Source: DATKIY01 sp035543875 (lineage in GTDB: Bacteria; Actinomycetota; Actinomycetes; JAHEKZ01). From it: a stretch of DNA of 12,080 bases. The stretch covers positions 1 through 12,080 of the forward strand of contig DATKIY010000181.1 in assembly GCA_035543875.1 (NCBI GenBank), written 5' to 3'. Within the stretch, counting starts at the first letter, position 1; every line of letters starts with the position of its first letter. Position numbers and translations under genes: made by a program. The notes beneath the pieces are model-generated. The model worked only from the letters and a program-made list of their open reading frames with translations. It had not been told where the DNA came from and made no database searches. Shown one piece after another: positions 5,811 to 12,080 of this stretch.

Positions 5811-7552
5811 TTCCAGGGATATTGCGGTTCGAACTTCTTCTGCGCGCTCAGTGACTTCGCAAGCCCGTCCGGGTATGGCTTGCCCAACTTCGTCAAGACC
5901 TCCGCCGCTGCGCGAGACCCACTTTCAACGCCGCCGTTGAGGAATCCCTGGCTGTAGGTCGAGGTGTGCTCGCCGGCAAAATGGATCGCATCCCATGGTC
6001 GTCCCAGCACACCAAACATCGTGGTCATCTGCGTGGGAAGGAATGCGGCATATGATCCGCGCGACCATGGATCCTTAACCCATGCATCCAGCCAGGCATT
6101 GCCATTAAACGAACTCGATGTCCCCGGCGCGACTTCATCGATCGCCGCGAGGTACTCATCCACTACGGCGTTCGGCGCTGGAGCATGTGCGGTGTCGGTG
6201 TCGTAGCTGGCGCCGACCCGACCGCCGCTGTACACCGTCAGTAAGCCAAAGCGGTGTGCGTGAGGATCGGTGCCACTGCTTTCCCAGGTACCGAATGCGG
6301 GCGCGTCACCACGTTGCATACCCCCGCTCCAGTCCCCCATGGGAAACGACTTGTCGAACTGCAGGAGCAACTTTGCGTTTGTACCCATCCCCAGTTCACG
6401 GATGTGACGCAACTTCTCGCGCGATAGTCCTGCACCCGACAGGTCAACGTCACGTAGCGCGGTGAACGGAAGGGTGAGGACCAGTACGTCTGCTCGCACG
6501 GCATTCGCCACGCCCACAAAGCGCACATCATATTGACCGGAACTGTTGACCTGGACCGACTCAAGTGGCTGCCCCAGGTGGACCGACCCAGCCGGCAACT
6601 GGTCTTGTATGAGATTGGGCACTTGATCGTTGCCCAAGTGGATCGTGTAGCGCTCGTCGTCGTGCGGATAGTTAGTCGCGTAGTAGTCGACGACGTTTCC
6701 GGCGCCCAACACGTCGGGATCGGCACCCCACCAGCCCGACTGACCACTGGCCCACAGTCGATAGGCGCGGTGGTGCCCGCTCCCGACCTCTCGGTCGAAC
6801 CAGTCGGCCATCGACGCTTCGTCAAACCGCTTCATGGCCCGACTCGCATGAGGTGCGATACCTCGCCCGTGACTGCTGGCAAACTCCACCAGCCGGCGAA
6901 TCGCCGGACGCATGACGTCGAACACCTCCCGCCCCTTGACCAGTTCGCCATCGACGTACTGCAGCCAAGTGGAACCCGGCACCCACGCGGACCAAAGGTC
7001 GTCCAGCTGAAGCCCTAGTTCCCTCGCGAGGATTCGCAGGTGCACGTGCCGGGTATCGACAAACTCACCGCCGTGTTCGGCGACTTGGCCACCGGCAAAG
7101 TTGCGCGCACTCCAGCAACGTCCACCGACACGATCACGTGCCTCGAAAACCTGCGTCGCCACTCCCGCTTGATGAAGTCGATACGCGGCGGTCATGCCGG
7201 CCAGCCCCGCACCAACGACGACGACCCTTGGCCCATCGGAGCCCGCGCGGGACTGACCTGCCGAGGCAAGTCCGGAGGTCGACCCGGCCAGGGCTAGTCC
7301 GCCGGCCGCCAAACCGCCCATCTGGAGAAACCGTCGACGTGACAGCCCCTCCGCCGTACCGATGGCCTCATCCATGGAGATCTCTCGGTCGACACCCACG
7401 TGCCGGTAGACCATGGCCAGCTCACGTAGGGCCCTATCTACTGCCGACCGCTGTCCACCAGGCATTCCGTCCCGCTTCCCCGTCAGAGCGCTGCGTAACC
7501 GAGTTCTATCGGGCTCTACCCACCCTGTCCACAGCTTCGACAGAATTGACAT
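5807..7552 (-). CDS. Twin-arginine flavin monoamine oxidase
   Basis: FAD-dependent amine oxidase of the MAO/putrescine oxidase/L-amino-acid oxidase superfamily, 581 residues. Residues 71-98 look like a Tat signal (SRRRFLQM then a Gly/Ala/Leu core), implying export as a folded, FAD-loaded enzyme. The dinucleotide-binding motif GAGLAG is at 114-119, followed by FEARDRVGGR (136-145). The C-terminal FAD motif HFAGEHTS ... GFLNGGVESG is near residues 525-545. Unusually, about 70 hydrophilic residues precede the twin arginines. An internal ATG at residue 60 (complement of 7373-7375) would give a standard Tat signal but has only a weak Shine-Dalgarno, as does ATG 7552. The products should be an aldehyde or keto acid, ammonia and peroxide; the substrate cannot be predicted. 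It is convergent with rslA and divergent from egtA. Confidence 0.88.
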   Translation of the reverse strand: MSILSKLWTGWVEPDRTRLRSALTGKRDGMPGGQRSAVDRALRELAMVYRHVGVDREISMDEAIGTAEGLSRRRFLQMGGLAAGGLALAGSTSGLASAGQSRAGSDGPRVVVVGAGLAGMTAAYRLHQAGVATQVFEARDRVGGRCWSARNFAGGQVAEHGGEFVDTRHVHLRILARELGLQLDDLWSAWVPGSTWLQYVDGELVKGREVFDVMRPAIRRLVEFASSHGRGIAPHASRAMKRFDEASMADWFDREVGSGHHRAYRLWASGQSGWWGADPDVLGAGNVVDYYATNYPHDDERYTIHLGNDQVPNLIQDQLPAGSVHLGQPLESVQVNSSGQYDVRFVGVANAVRADVLVLTLPFTALRDVDLSGAGLSREKLRHIRELGMGTNAKLLLQFDKSFPMGDWSGGMQRGDAPAFGTWESSGTDPHAHRFGLLTVYSGGRVGASYDTDTAHAPAPNAVVDEYLAAIDEVAPGTSSSFNGNAWLDAWVKDPWSRGSYAAFLPTQMTTMFGVLGRPWDAIHFAGEHTSTYSQGFLNGGVESGSRAAAEVLTKLGKPYPDGLAKSLSAQKKFEPQYPWN

Positions 7553-7577
7553 AACTCAATGGAAATACGGGCCAACC

Positions 7578-7591
7578 CCGGTGGCCACCGG
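7578..7591. promoter_or_regulatory. Perfect 14-bp palindrome in the divergent amine oxidase/egtA gap
   Basis: CCGGTGGCCACCGG is fully self-complementary. It lies 26 bases upstream of the amine oxidase start and 186 bases upstream of egtA. A related GGTGG/CCACC inverted repeat, CCACC-TCGG-GGTGG, follows at 7632-7645. In a 224-base divergent region with no other gene this could be an operator for one or both genes. No regulator gene is adjacent, and GC-rich palindromes do occur by chance. Confidence 0.4.
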
Positions 7592-7765
7592 CCGCGAATC
7601 ATGAACAATTGGTGACGGCAAGGGCGAAATGCCACCTCGGGGTGGACGTTTTGCCCGATTCGGCCAACGATGGTTTGACTGGTCGTGTAACGGTCAGTGG
7701 ATCAGGGGAACCAACCTTGCGATTGCCAGCGCCAGGGGTAGCGGACTTATACCAGAGCGGGAGGG

Positions 7766-7770
7766 GGAGG
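7766..7770 (+). promoter_or_regulatory. Ribosome binding site deciding the egtA start
   Basis: GGAGG within a purine run (7761-7772), six bases before GTG 7777. The frame is open further upstream to a TTG at 7609, but that start has no Shine-Dalgarno sequence, and the extra 56 residues do not resemble EgtA. The site therefore fixes the start at 7777. Confidence 0.75.
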
Positions 7771-7776
7771 AATCGC

Positions 7777-9105
7777 GTGACGATCAACGTTGCTGATCAG
7801 CCTGGCCACGCCCTGAGCCACGCGGCTGCCGAGGCATACATCGCGTCCACGTGTTTCAAGACCGGGCCACCTGGACGCGTGGGTGTTGAAATCGAGCATC
7901 TGGTCCACGACATCTTGGACCCGCACGCACCCGTCCGAGCTGACCGCCTTGATCAGTTGATGGCAAACACAGTGCTTCCGGCTGGTGGAATGCTCACCCG
8001 CGAGCCGGGTGGCCAAATCGAGCTCAGCACGCTGCCGCTCGACAACGCTGAATCCGCGGTTGTGGCTGGAACCACCGATCTCGATGAGCTCCACCGAACC
8101 GCTGGGAACGCCGGCCTTCTCTTGCTGGGAGAAGGAACCGACCCACTCCGCTCACCCCGCAGAACCCTTGACCATCCTCGGTACGCAGCGATGGAGTCCT
8201 ACTTGGACCAGTGGGGTCTGGCGGGTCGCCAGATGATGTGCTCAACGGCATCGGTTCAGATCACCGTCGACGGTGGCCAATCCGACCAGCAAATCGCCGA
8301 CCGCTGGAACCTCGTTCACTCGCTAGGTCCAACTCTGGTCGCAATGTTTGCGAACTCGCCGTTCGTCGCCGGACGAGCGACCGGCTGGAAGAGTACGCGG
8401 CAGGCCATCTGGTGGTCCATCGACCCAGCCCGCACCGCGCCGGCTCAAACGGCCACCCCGTGCCGGACGGCAACGCAGGCCAGTGAGATGTATGCCAGAT
8501 ACGCGCTGAACGCGCCCGTCATGGTTATCCAAAAGAATCAGCGTGACTGGTCGGCACCCCGAGGACTCACGTTCAGCGACTGGATCGGCGGACTTCATCG
8601 CATCCCTGAACTACGTTCACCAACCGCAGGCGATCTCGCGTATCACCTCACGACGCTGTTCCCACCTGTACGCGCACGCGGGGCATTTGAAGTGCGCTAC
8701 ATCGACTCCCAGCCCGACAACGACTGGATTGTTCCGACGGTCGTACTGAGCTCACTGCTCAACAACCCGGAGGCCACCGATTTCGCTAGCGAAGCAGTGG
8801 AACCCGTAGCGGCTGCCTGGGAGCGAGCGGCCAGATTCGGGTTAGACGACCCCGAACTCGCTCAAGCTGCACGCCGTTGTATGGAGCTCGCGCTTGGGTC
8901 TGTCGATGCCGTCGACGCGACACCAACGATCGCAACCACGGTCCGCGCGTTCGCCGACAGGCATACCGAGCGAAATCGGTGCCCGGCCGATGACCGGCTC
9001 GACCGTGGCCCATCGCCCGTTCAGAAAACCATCGCAGCACAAAGTCACCAAGACGCATCCGTCATATCGGTGGCAGATCAGGTCGCTAGGGAAACCAAAC
9101 GATGA
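7777..9105 (+). CDS. egtA: Glutamate-cysteine ligase EgtA (ergothioneine biosynthesis)
   Basis: Makes gamma-glutamylcysteine from glutamate, cysteine and ATP, the sulfur donor for EgtB. The protein has 442 residues; mycobacterial EgtA is about 430. Visible GCS family marks are GRVGVEIEHLV (33-43), REPGGQIELS (75-84), TDPLRSPRR (121-129), ANSPF (192-196), GWKSTRQAIW (203-212), HLTTLFPPVR (290-299) and RYIDSQPD (307-314). Identification rests on resemblance to M. tuberculosis EgtA and on the fixed company of egtB, egtC and egtD. The C-terminal 40 residues or so are polar and less typical. The start at GTG 7777 is set by GGAGG at 7766-7770. The stop overlaps the egtB start as ATGA. The 224-base upstream gap, shared with the divergent amine oxidase gene, must hold the operon promoter, but no convincing -35/-10 pair is visible. 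Confidence 0.93.
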   Translation: MTINVADQPGHALSHAAAEAYIASTCFKTGPPGRVGVEIEHLVHDILDPHAPVRADRLDQLMANTVLPAGGMLTREPGGQIELSTLPLDNAESAVVAGTTDLDELHRTAGNAGLLLLGEGTDPLRSPRRTLDHPRYAAMESYLDQWGLAGRQMMCSTASVQITVDGGQSDQQIADRWNLVHSLGPTLVAMFANSPFVAGRATGWKSTRQAIWWSIDPARTAPAQTATPCRTATQASEMYARYALNAPVMVIQKNQRDWSAPRGLTFSDWIGGLHRIPELRSPTAGDLAYHLTTLFPPVRARGAFEVRYIDSQPDNDWIVPTVVLSSLLNNPEATDFASEAVEPVAAAWERAARFGLDDPELAQAARRCMELALGSVDAVDATPTIATTVRAFADRHTERNRCPADDRLDRGPSPVQKTIAAQSHQDASVISVADQVARETKR

Positions 9106-10415
9106 CCGACCAGCTGAAAGACAAGATTGCGATCGGCCTTGACGCAGCCAGGAAGCGCACACGAGCGCTCACTGAATCCGTCGACAACGACGAGTTGGTT
9201 CAGCAGCACTCGCCGATCATGTCGCCACTCGTCTGGGACCTTGCGCACATTGGCAACCAAGAAGAACTGTGGCTACTACGCGACGTCGGTGGACGCGAGC
9301 CGGTCATGGGTACCCATATCGACCAGTTGTATGACGCCTTCAAACACCCACGACGTGACCGACCTCAACTACCCCTACTTTCACCTACCGAGTCGCGCGT
9401 CTATGTCGATGAGGTGCGCGCCAAAGTGTTGGACGTACTGGAAAGCACTCCGCTCGAAGGTCGAAAACTGCTCGACCAAGGGTTTGCCTTCGGCATGATT
9501 ACCCAGCACGAGGCGCAACACGACGAGACGATGCTGGCAACACACCAGCTCCGCACCGGGCCGCCTGCTTTGACGGCTCCGCAGCCTCCCTCCCCAACGA
9601 TCAATCCCGCAACGCTCCCGACGGAACAGTTCGTCGCAGCCGGATCATTCACCATGGGCACCTCCACGGAGGCCTGGGCGCTCGACAATGAACGACCAGC
9701 ACATCAGGTGCACGTCGATGCGTTCTGGATCGACACATTCCCCATCACCAACGAGCAGTACATTTCGTTCATCGACGATGGCGGCTATGACCAACAGCGG
9801 TGGTGGAGCCAAGACGGTTGGAACCACGTCAACGACGCCAACTTGCGCGCGCCGCTGTTTTGGTACAAGGAAGGGGACGCCTGGTTTCGTCGTCGCTTCG
9901 GCTACATCGAATCCGTCCCACCAAACGAACCAGTGCAGCACGTGTGTTGGTTTGAAGCCGAGGCGTTCGCTCGATGGGCAGGTAAACGCCTTCCCACCGA
10001 GGCAGAATGGGAGAAGGCGGCGCGTCACGACCCCGGCACTGGTCGATCACGTCGATTCCCCTGGGGCGATGCCAGCGTGACCACCGAACATGCAAACGTG
10101 GGCCAGGAGTACCTGCAACCTTCGCCTGTCGGGTCTTACCCAGAATCCGCCTCGGCGTACGGGGTTCAACAACAGATCGGCGACGTCTGGGAGTGGACGG
10201 CCAGCGTGTTTACGGGGTACCCAGGGTTTGCCGCGTGGCCGTACGCAGAGTACTCCGAAGTATTCTTTGACATGGGTTTAAGGGTCCTGCGCGGCGGAGC
10301 TTGGTCGGTAGATCCCGTGGCGTGCAGGGGGACTTTCCGCAACTGGGACCTGCCGATCCGTCGACAGATCTTTGCCGGGTTTCGCTGCGCGCGCGACGCT
10401 GAAGGAAGCGCCTAA
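9102..10415 (+). CDS. egtB: Ergothioneine sulfoxide synthase EgtB
   Basis: Mononuclear iron(II), oxygen-dependent enzyme that joins gamma-glutamylcysteine to hercynine, forming the C-S bond and a sulfoxide. The 437-residue protein has an N-terminal DinB-like domain with the three iron ligands His49 (in DLAHIGNQEE), His136 and His140 (HEAQHDE, 136-142). The spacing agrees with the Mycolicibacterium thermoresistibile enzyme (His51, His134, His138). The C-terminal formylglycine-generating-enzyme-like (C-type lectin) domain starts near residue 165, with GSFTMGT and NERPAHQVHVDAFWID, and ends with LRGGAWSVDP and FRNWDLPIRRQIFAGFRCARD. The Trp-Asp pair in that segment corresponds to conserved active-site residues. 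A Tyr-containing segment near WPYAEYSEVFF probably supplies the catalytic tyrosine, but I cannot align it precisely. It overlaps egtA by four bases and is two bases from egtC. Confidence 0.96.
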   Translation: MTDQLKDKIAIGLDAARKRTRALTESVDNDELVQQHSPIMSPLVWDLAHIGNQEELWLLRDVGGREPVMGTHIDQLYDAFKHPRRDRPQLPLLSPTESRVYVDEVRAKVLDVLESTPLEGRKLLDQGFAFGMITQHEAQHDETMLATHQLRTGPPALTAPQPPSPTINPATLPTEQFVAAGSFTMGTSTEAWALDNERPAHQVHVDAFWIDTFPITNEQYISFIDDGGYDQQRWWSQDGWNHVNDANLRAPLFWYKEGDAWFRRRFGYIESVPPNEPVQHVCWFEAEAFARWAGKRLPTEAEWEKAARHDPGTGRSRRFPWGDASVTTEHANVGQEYLQPSPVGSYPESASAYGVQQQIGDVWEWTASVFTGYPGFAAWPYAEYSEVFFDMGLRVLRGGAWSVDPVACRGTFRNWDLPIRRQIFAGFRCARDAEGSA

Positions 10416-10417
10416 CC

Positions 10418-11164
10418 ATGTGCCGTCACATCGCCTACCTCGGCGAACCACGCTCACTGAGCAGCTTGCTCGTCGAGCCAAAGCACTCCCTGGTCCGACA
10501 GTCGTACGCCCCACGAGAGCAAAGACACGGCAAAGTCAACGCTGACGGCTTCGGCGTTGGTTGGTACGCCCCAGGCGACCCGGAGCCCGCGCGATATAGA
10601 CAGGACACTCCTATCTGGTCCGACCCGTCCTTCCCCGATCTCGCGCGGGTCGTCAGGTCAACGGCGATCATTGCTGCCGTTCGCTCTGCTACCGCCGGTA
10701 CCGCAGGCGGCGTCGAGGCTGCCGCTCCGTTTTCGGACAGCACCTACCTGTTTAGCCACAACGGCGCCATCGCCGGCTGGCCGGACCAACTCGCCGGACT
10801 GCTAGACAAGATTCCCGCTGACCGACTGGTCGACCTGGTTGCGCGCACTGATTCCGCGCTGATCTGGGCCATCGTCCAAGAGGCACTAGCGTCCGGCCTG
10901 TCACCGGACCGCGCACTCACCAGCACTGTTCAACAACTTCGTGCCGAGAGCGCTGGACGACTCAACCTACTGCTGCTCTCACGCCGGCAAATCTTCGCAA
11001 CGCGGAGCGGAGACACCCTTTACCACCGAGAGCTCTCCGATGGCGTAGTCGTCGCGTCAGAGCCGTACGACGACGCACCCGGCTGGACCGCGGTACCGGA
11101 AGACAGTGTGTTGATTGCCACTCCTAGCCACATTGACATTCAGCCGATTCGTGCGGAGATGTGA
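10418..11164 (+). CDS. egtC: Gamma-glutamyl hercynylcysteine sulfoxide hydrolase EgtC
   Basis: Class II glutamine-amidotransferase-fold (Ntn) hydrolase that removes glutamate from the EgtB product to leave hercynylcysteine sulfoxide. The 248-residue protein begins MCRHIAYLGEP, so removal of Met1 would expose the nucleophile Cys2. NADGFGVGWYAPG (42-54) and FSHNGAIAGW (about 111-120) are typical of the fold, and no synthetase domain follows. It starts two bases after egtB; the nearest Shine-Dalgarno-like run, AAGGA (10402-10406), is rather distant, so translation may depend on coupling with egtB. The TGA stop overlaps the ATG of egtD by one base. Mycobacterial EgtC is slightly shorter, but the ends match. 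Confidence 0.93.
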   Translation: MCRHIAYLGEPRSLSSLLVEPKHSLVRQSYAPREQRHGKVNADGFGVGWYAPGDPEPARYRQDTPIWSDPSFPDLARVVRSTAIIAAVRSATAGTAGGVEAAAPFSDSTYLFSHNGAIAGWPDQLAGLLDKIPADRLVDLVARTDSALIWAIVQEALASGLSPDRALTSTVQQLRAESAGRLNLLLLSRRQIFATRSGDTLYHRELSDGVVVASEPYDDAPGWTAVPEDSVLIATPSHIDIQPIRAEM

Positions 11165-12080
11165 TGAACGACCGCTTTCGCCTAGATGTCCACCTGGAAG
11201 CAGACTTTGCAGGGAGGGCGCTCCGGCAGGACGTCCAACGAGCGCTAACGACGACACCAAAGTCACTTCCGCCCAAGTGGTTCTACGACAAGGTCGGAAG
11301 CGATCTATTCGAAGCCATCACCGAGCTGCCCGAGTACTACCCCACGCGGGCGGAAGCCGAAATCCTCACCACCCACGCGGCGGACATCGCCGATGCCTCT
11401 AAGGCCACCATGCTCGTCGAGCTCGGGTCGGGTTCCTCGACAAAAACGAGACTGCTGCTGGACGCACTGCAAGAAAAAACGAAGCTTCGTCACTACGTCG
11501 CGCTCGACGTAAGTGCTAGCGCATTAACCAGCGCCGGAAACTCGCTGCTTGCCGACTACCCCGACCTGCACGTTCACGGTTTGGTGGCAGATTTCGACCA
11601 TCACCTGGACTTGATCCCCGCGCATGACCAGCGACTGATCGCTTTCCTTGGAGGCACTATCGGAAACTTCGAACCAGGCGATCGTCAGCGTTTCCTGCGT
11701 GAGGTTCGCAACCAGATGACTCGCCGCGACTTCTTCCTGCTCGGCACGGATCTGGTCAAGTCGCCGGACGTTCTGGTGCCTGCGTACGACGACTCACAGG
11801 GAGTAACAGCGGCGTTCAATCGGAATGTCCTGGCTGTCATCAATCGCGAGCTTGACGCAGACTTCCCAGTGGCGGATTTCGAACACATCGCGGTTTGGGA
11901 CAGCGAGAACGAGTGGATAGAGATGCGCCTGAAAGCGCCACGTGCTCTGCAGGTTCAAGTGCGTGCCATCGAGCTAGAAGCTACCTTCGACGCCGGCGAG
12001 CAGATGCGAACCGAAATTTCGGCAAAGTTCCGCCATGTCGGGTTGAACGACGAAATGCGGCAGGCGGGCTTCCACGAGGC
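11164..12080 (+). CDS. egtD: L-histidine N(alpha)-methyltransferase EgtD (3' end outside window)
   Basis: SAM-dependent enzyme that trimethylates histidine to hercynine, the first committed step to ergothioneine. About 305 residues are present; mycobacterial EgtD is about 321, so roughly the last 15 are missing at the window edge. Key positions run two residues later than in M. smegmatis EgtD: PEYYP (56-60, Tyr58), the SAM motif VELGSGSSTKTR (85-96), Asp143, FLGGTIGNFEP (161-171, Asn168), GTDLVK (194-199), Tyr208, Met254 and Glu284 in TEISAKFR (283-290). The substrate-binding residues all appear kept. ATG 11164 overlaps the egtC stop by one base; GGAG (11155-11158) lies five bases upstream. 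A start at the adjacent GTG 11161 is less likely. A C-S lyase gene such as egtE would be expected next. Confidence 0.96.
   Translation, partial: MNDRFRLDVHLEADFAGRALRQDVQRALTTTPKSLPPKWFYDKVGSDLFEAITELPEYYPTRAEAEILTTHAADIADASKATMLVELGSGSSTKTRLLLDALQEKTKLRHYVALDVSASALTSAGNSLLADYPDLHVHGLVADFDHHLDLIPAHDQRLIAFLGGTIGNFEPGDRQRFLREVRNQMTRRDFFLLGTDLVKSPDVLVPAYDDSQGVTAAFNRNVLAVINRELDADFPVADFEHIAVWDSENEWIEMRLKAPRALQVQVRAIELEATFDAGEQMRTEISAKFRHVGLNDEMRQAGFHE

Noticed and set aside
6238..6825. A 195-codon minus-strand frame inside the amine oxidase gene.
   Set aside because: It is a shadow frame within a gene whose main frame carries clear FAD motifs at both ends; the translation is Thr/Ser/Arg-rich and low in complexity.
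7723..7753. Possible housekeeping promoter for egtA (TTGCCA, 19 bases, TATACC).
   Set aside because: The spacer is too long and the -35 is only partial; the location is right but the match is too weak to annotate.
7609..7776. A 56-codon N-terminal extension of egtA starting at TTG 7609.
   Set aside because: No Shine-Dalgarno before 7609, no resemblance to EgtA, and a strong GGAGG six bases before GTG 7777.

Overview
The window looks like chromosomal DNA from a moderately high-GC actinobacterium (Actinomycetota); the genus cannot be named from the sequence. The indications are four ergothioneine genes in the mycobacterial order egtA-egtB-egtC-egtD, an ECF sigma/zinc anti-sigma pair that resembles mycobacterial SigL-RslA along its whole length, frequent GTG and TTG starts with strong Shine-Dalgarno sequences, a carbohydrate ABC importer with no ATPase gene beside its permeases, and several small protein families I know only from actinobacteria. 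I see no mobile element, rRNA, tRNA or CRISPR array. No gene-free stretch exceeds 300 bases; the largest gaps are 2947-3152 and 7553-7776.

Region 1 (1-2946) is the end of a sugar-uptake operon: two overlapping CUT1-type permeases followed by a ROK-family sugar kinase. The binding protein is probably upstream of the window and the ATPase elsewhere. A previously unlisted 51-residue membrane-anchored protein (2791-2946, minus strand) sits tail to tail with the kinase, one base away.

Region 2 (3153-5794) holds a small ferredoxin-like-fold protein, a small secreted two-cysteine protein, a PF03640-type lipoprotein, then sigL and rslA. Two sites of the form TGAAC(C/G)-N16-CGT lie just upstream of the secreted-protein gene and of the lipoprotein gene. 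They match the promoter pattern I recall for SigL, which suggests a small local regulon in which SigL drives two exported proteins and, by read-through, itself. The predicted transcript of the secreted-protein gene would begin almost exactly at a 20-bp imperfect hairpin that ends at its Shine-Dalgarno sequence. Overlapping inverted repeats lie between the lipoprotein gene and sigL.

Region 3 (5807-12080) holds a twin-arginine flavin amine oxidase on the minus strand, convergent with rslA and divergent from the tightly packed egtABCD operon. EgtA makes gamma-glutamylcysteine, EgtD makes hercynine from histidine, EgtB joins the two through an iron-dependent sulfoxide-forming C-S bond, and EgtC removes the glutamate. 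The C-S lyase step (egtE or equivalent) must be outside the window, and egtD itself is cut by the window edge. A perfect 14-bp palindrome in the divergent amine oxidase/egtA gap is a candidate operator.
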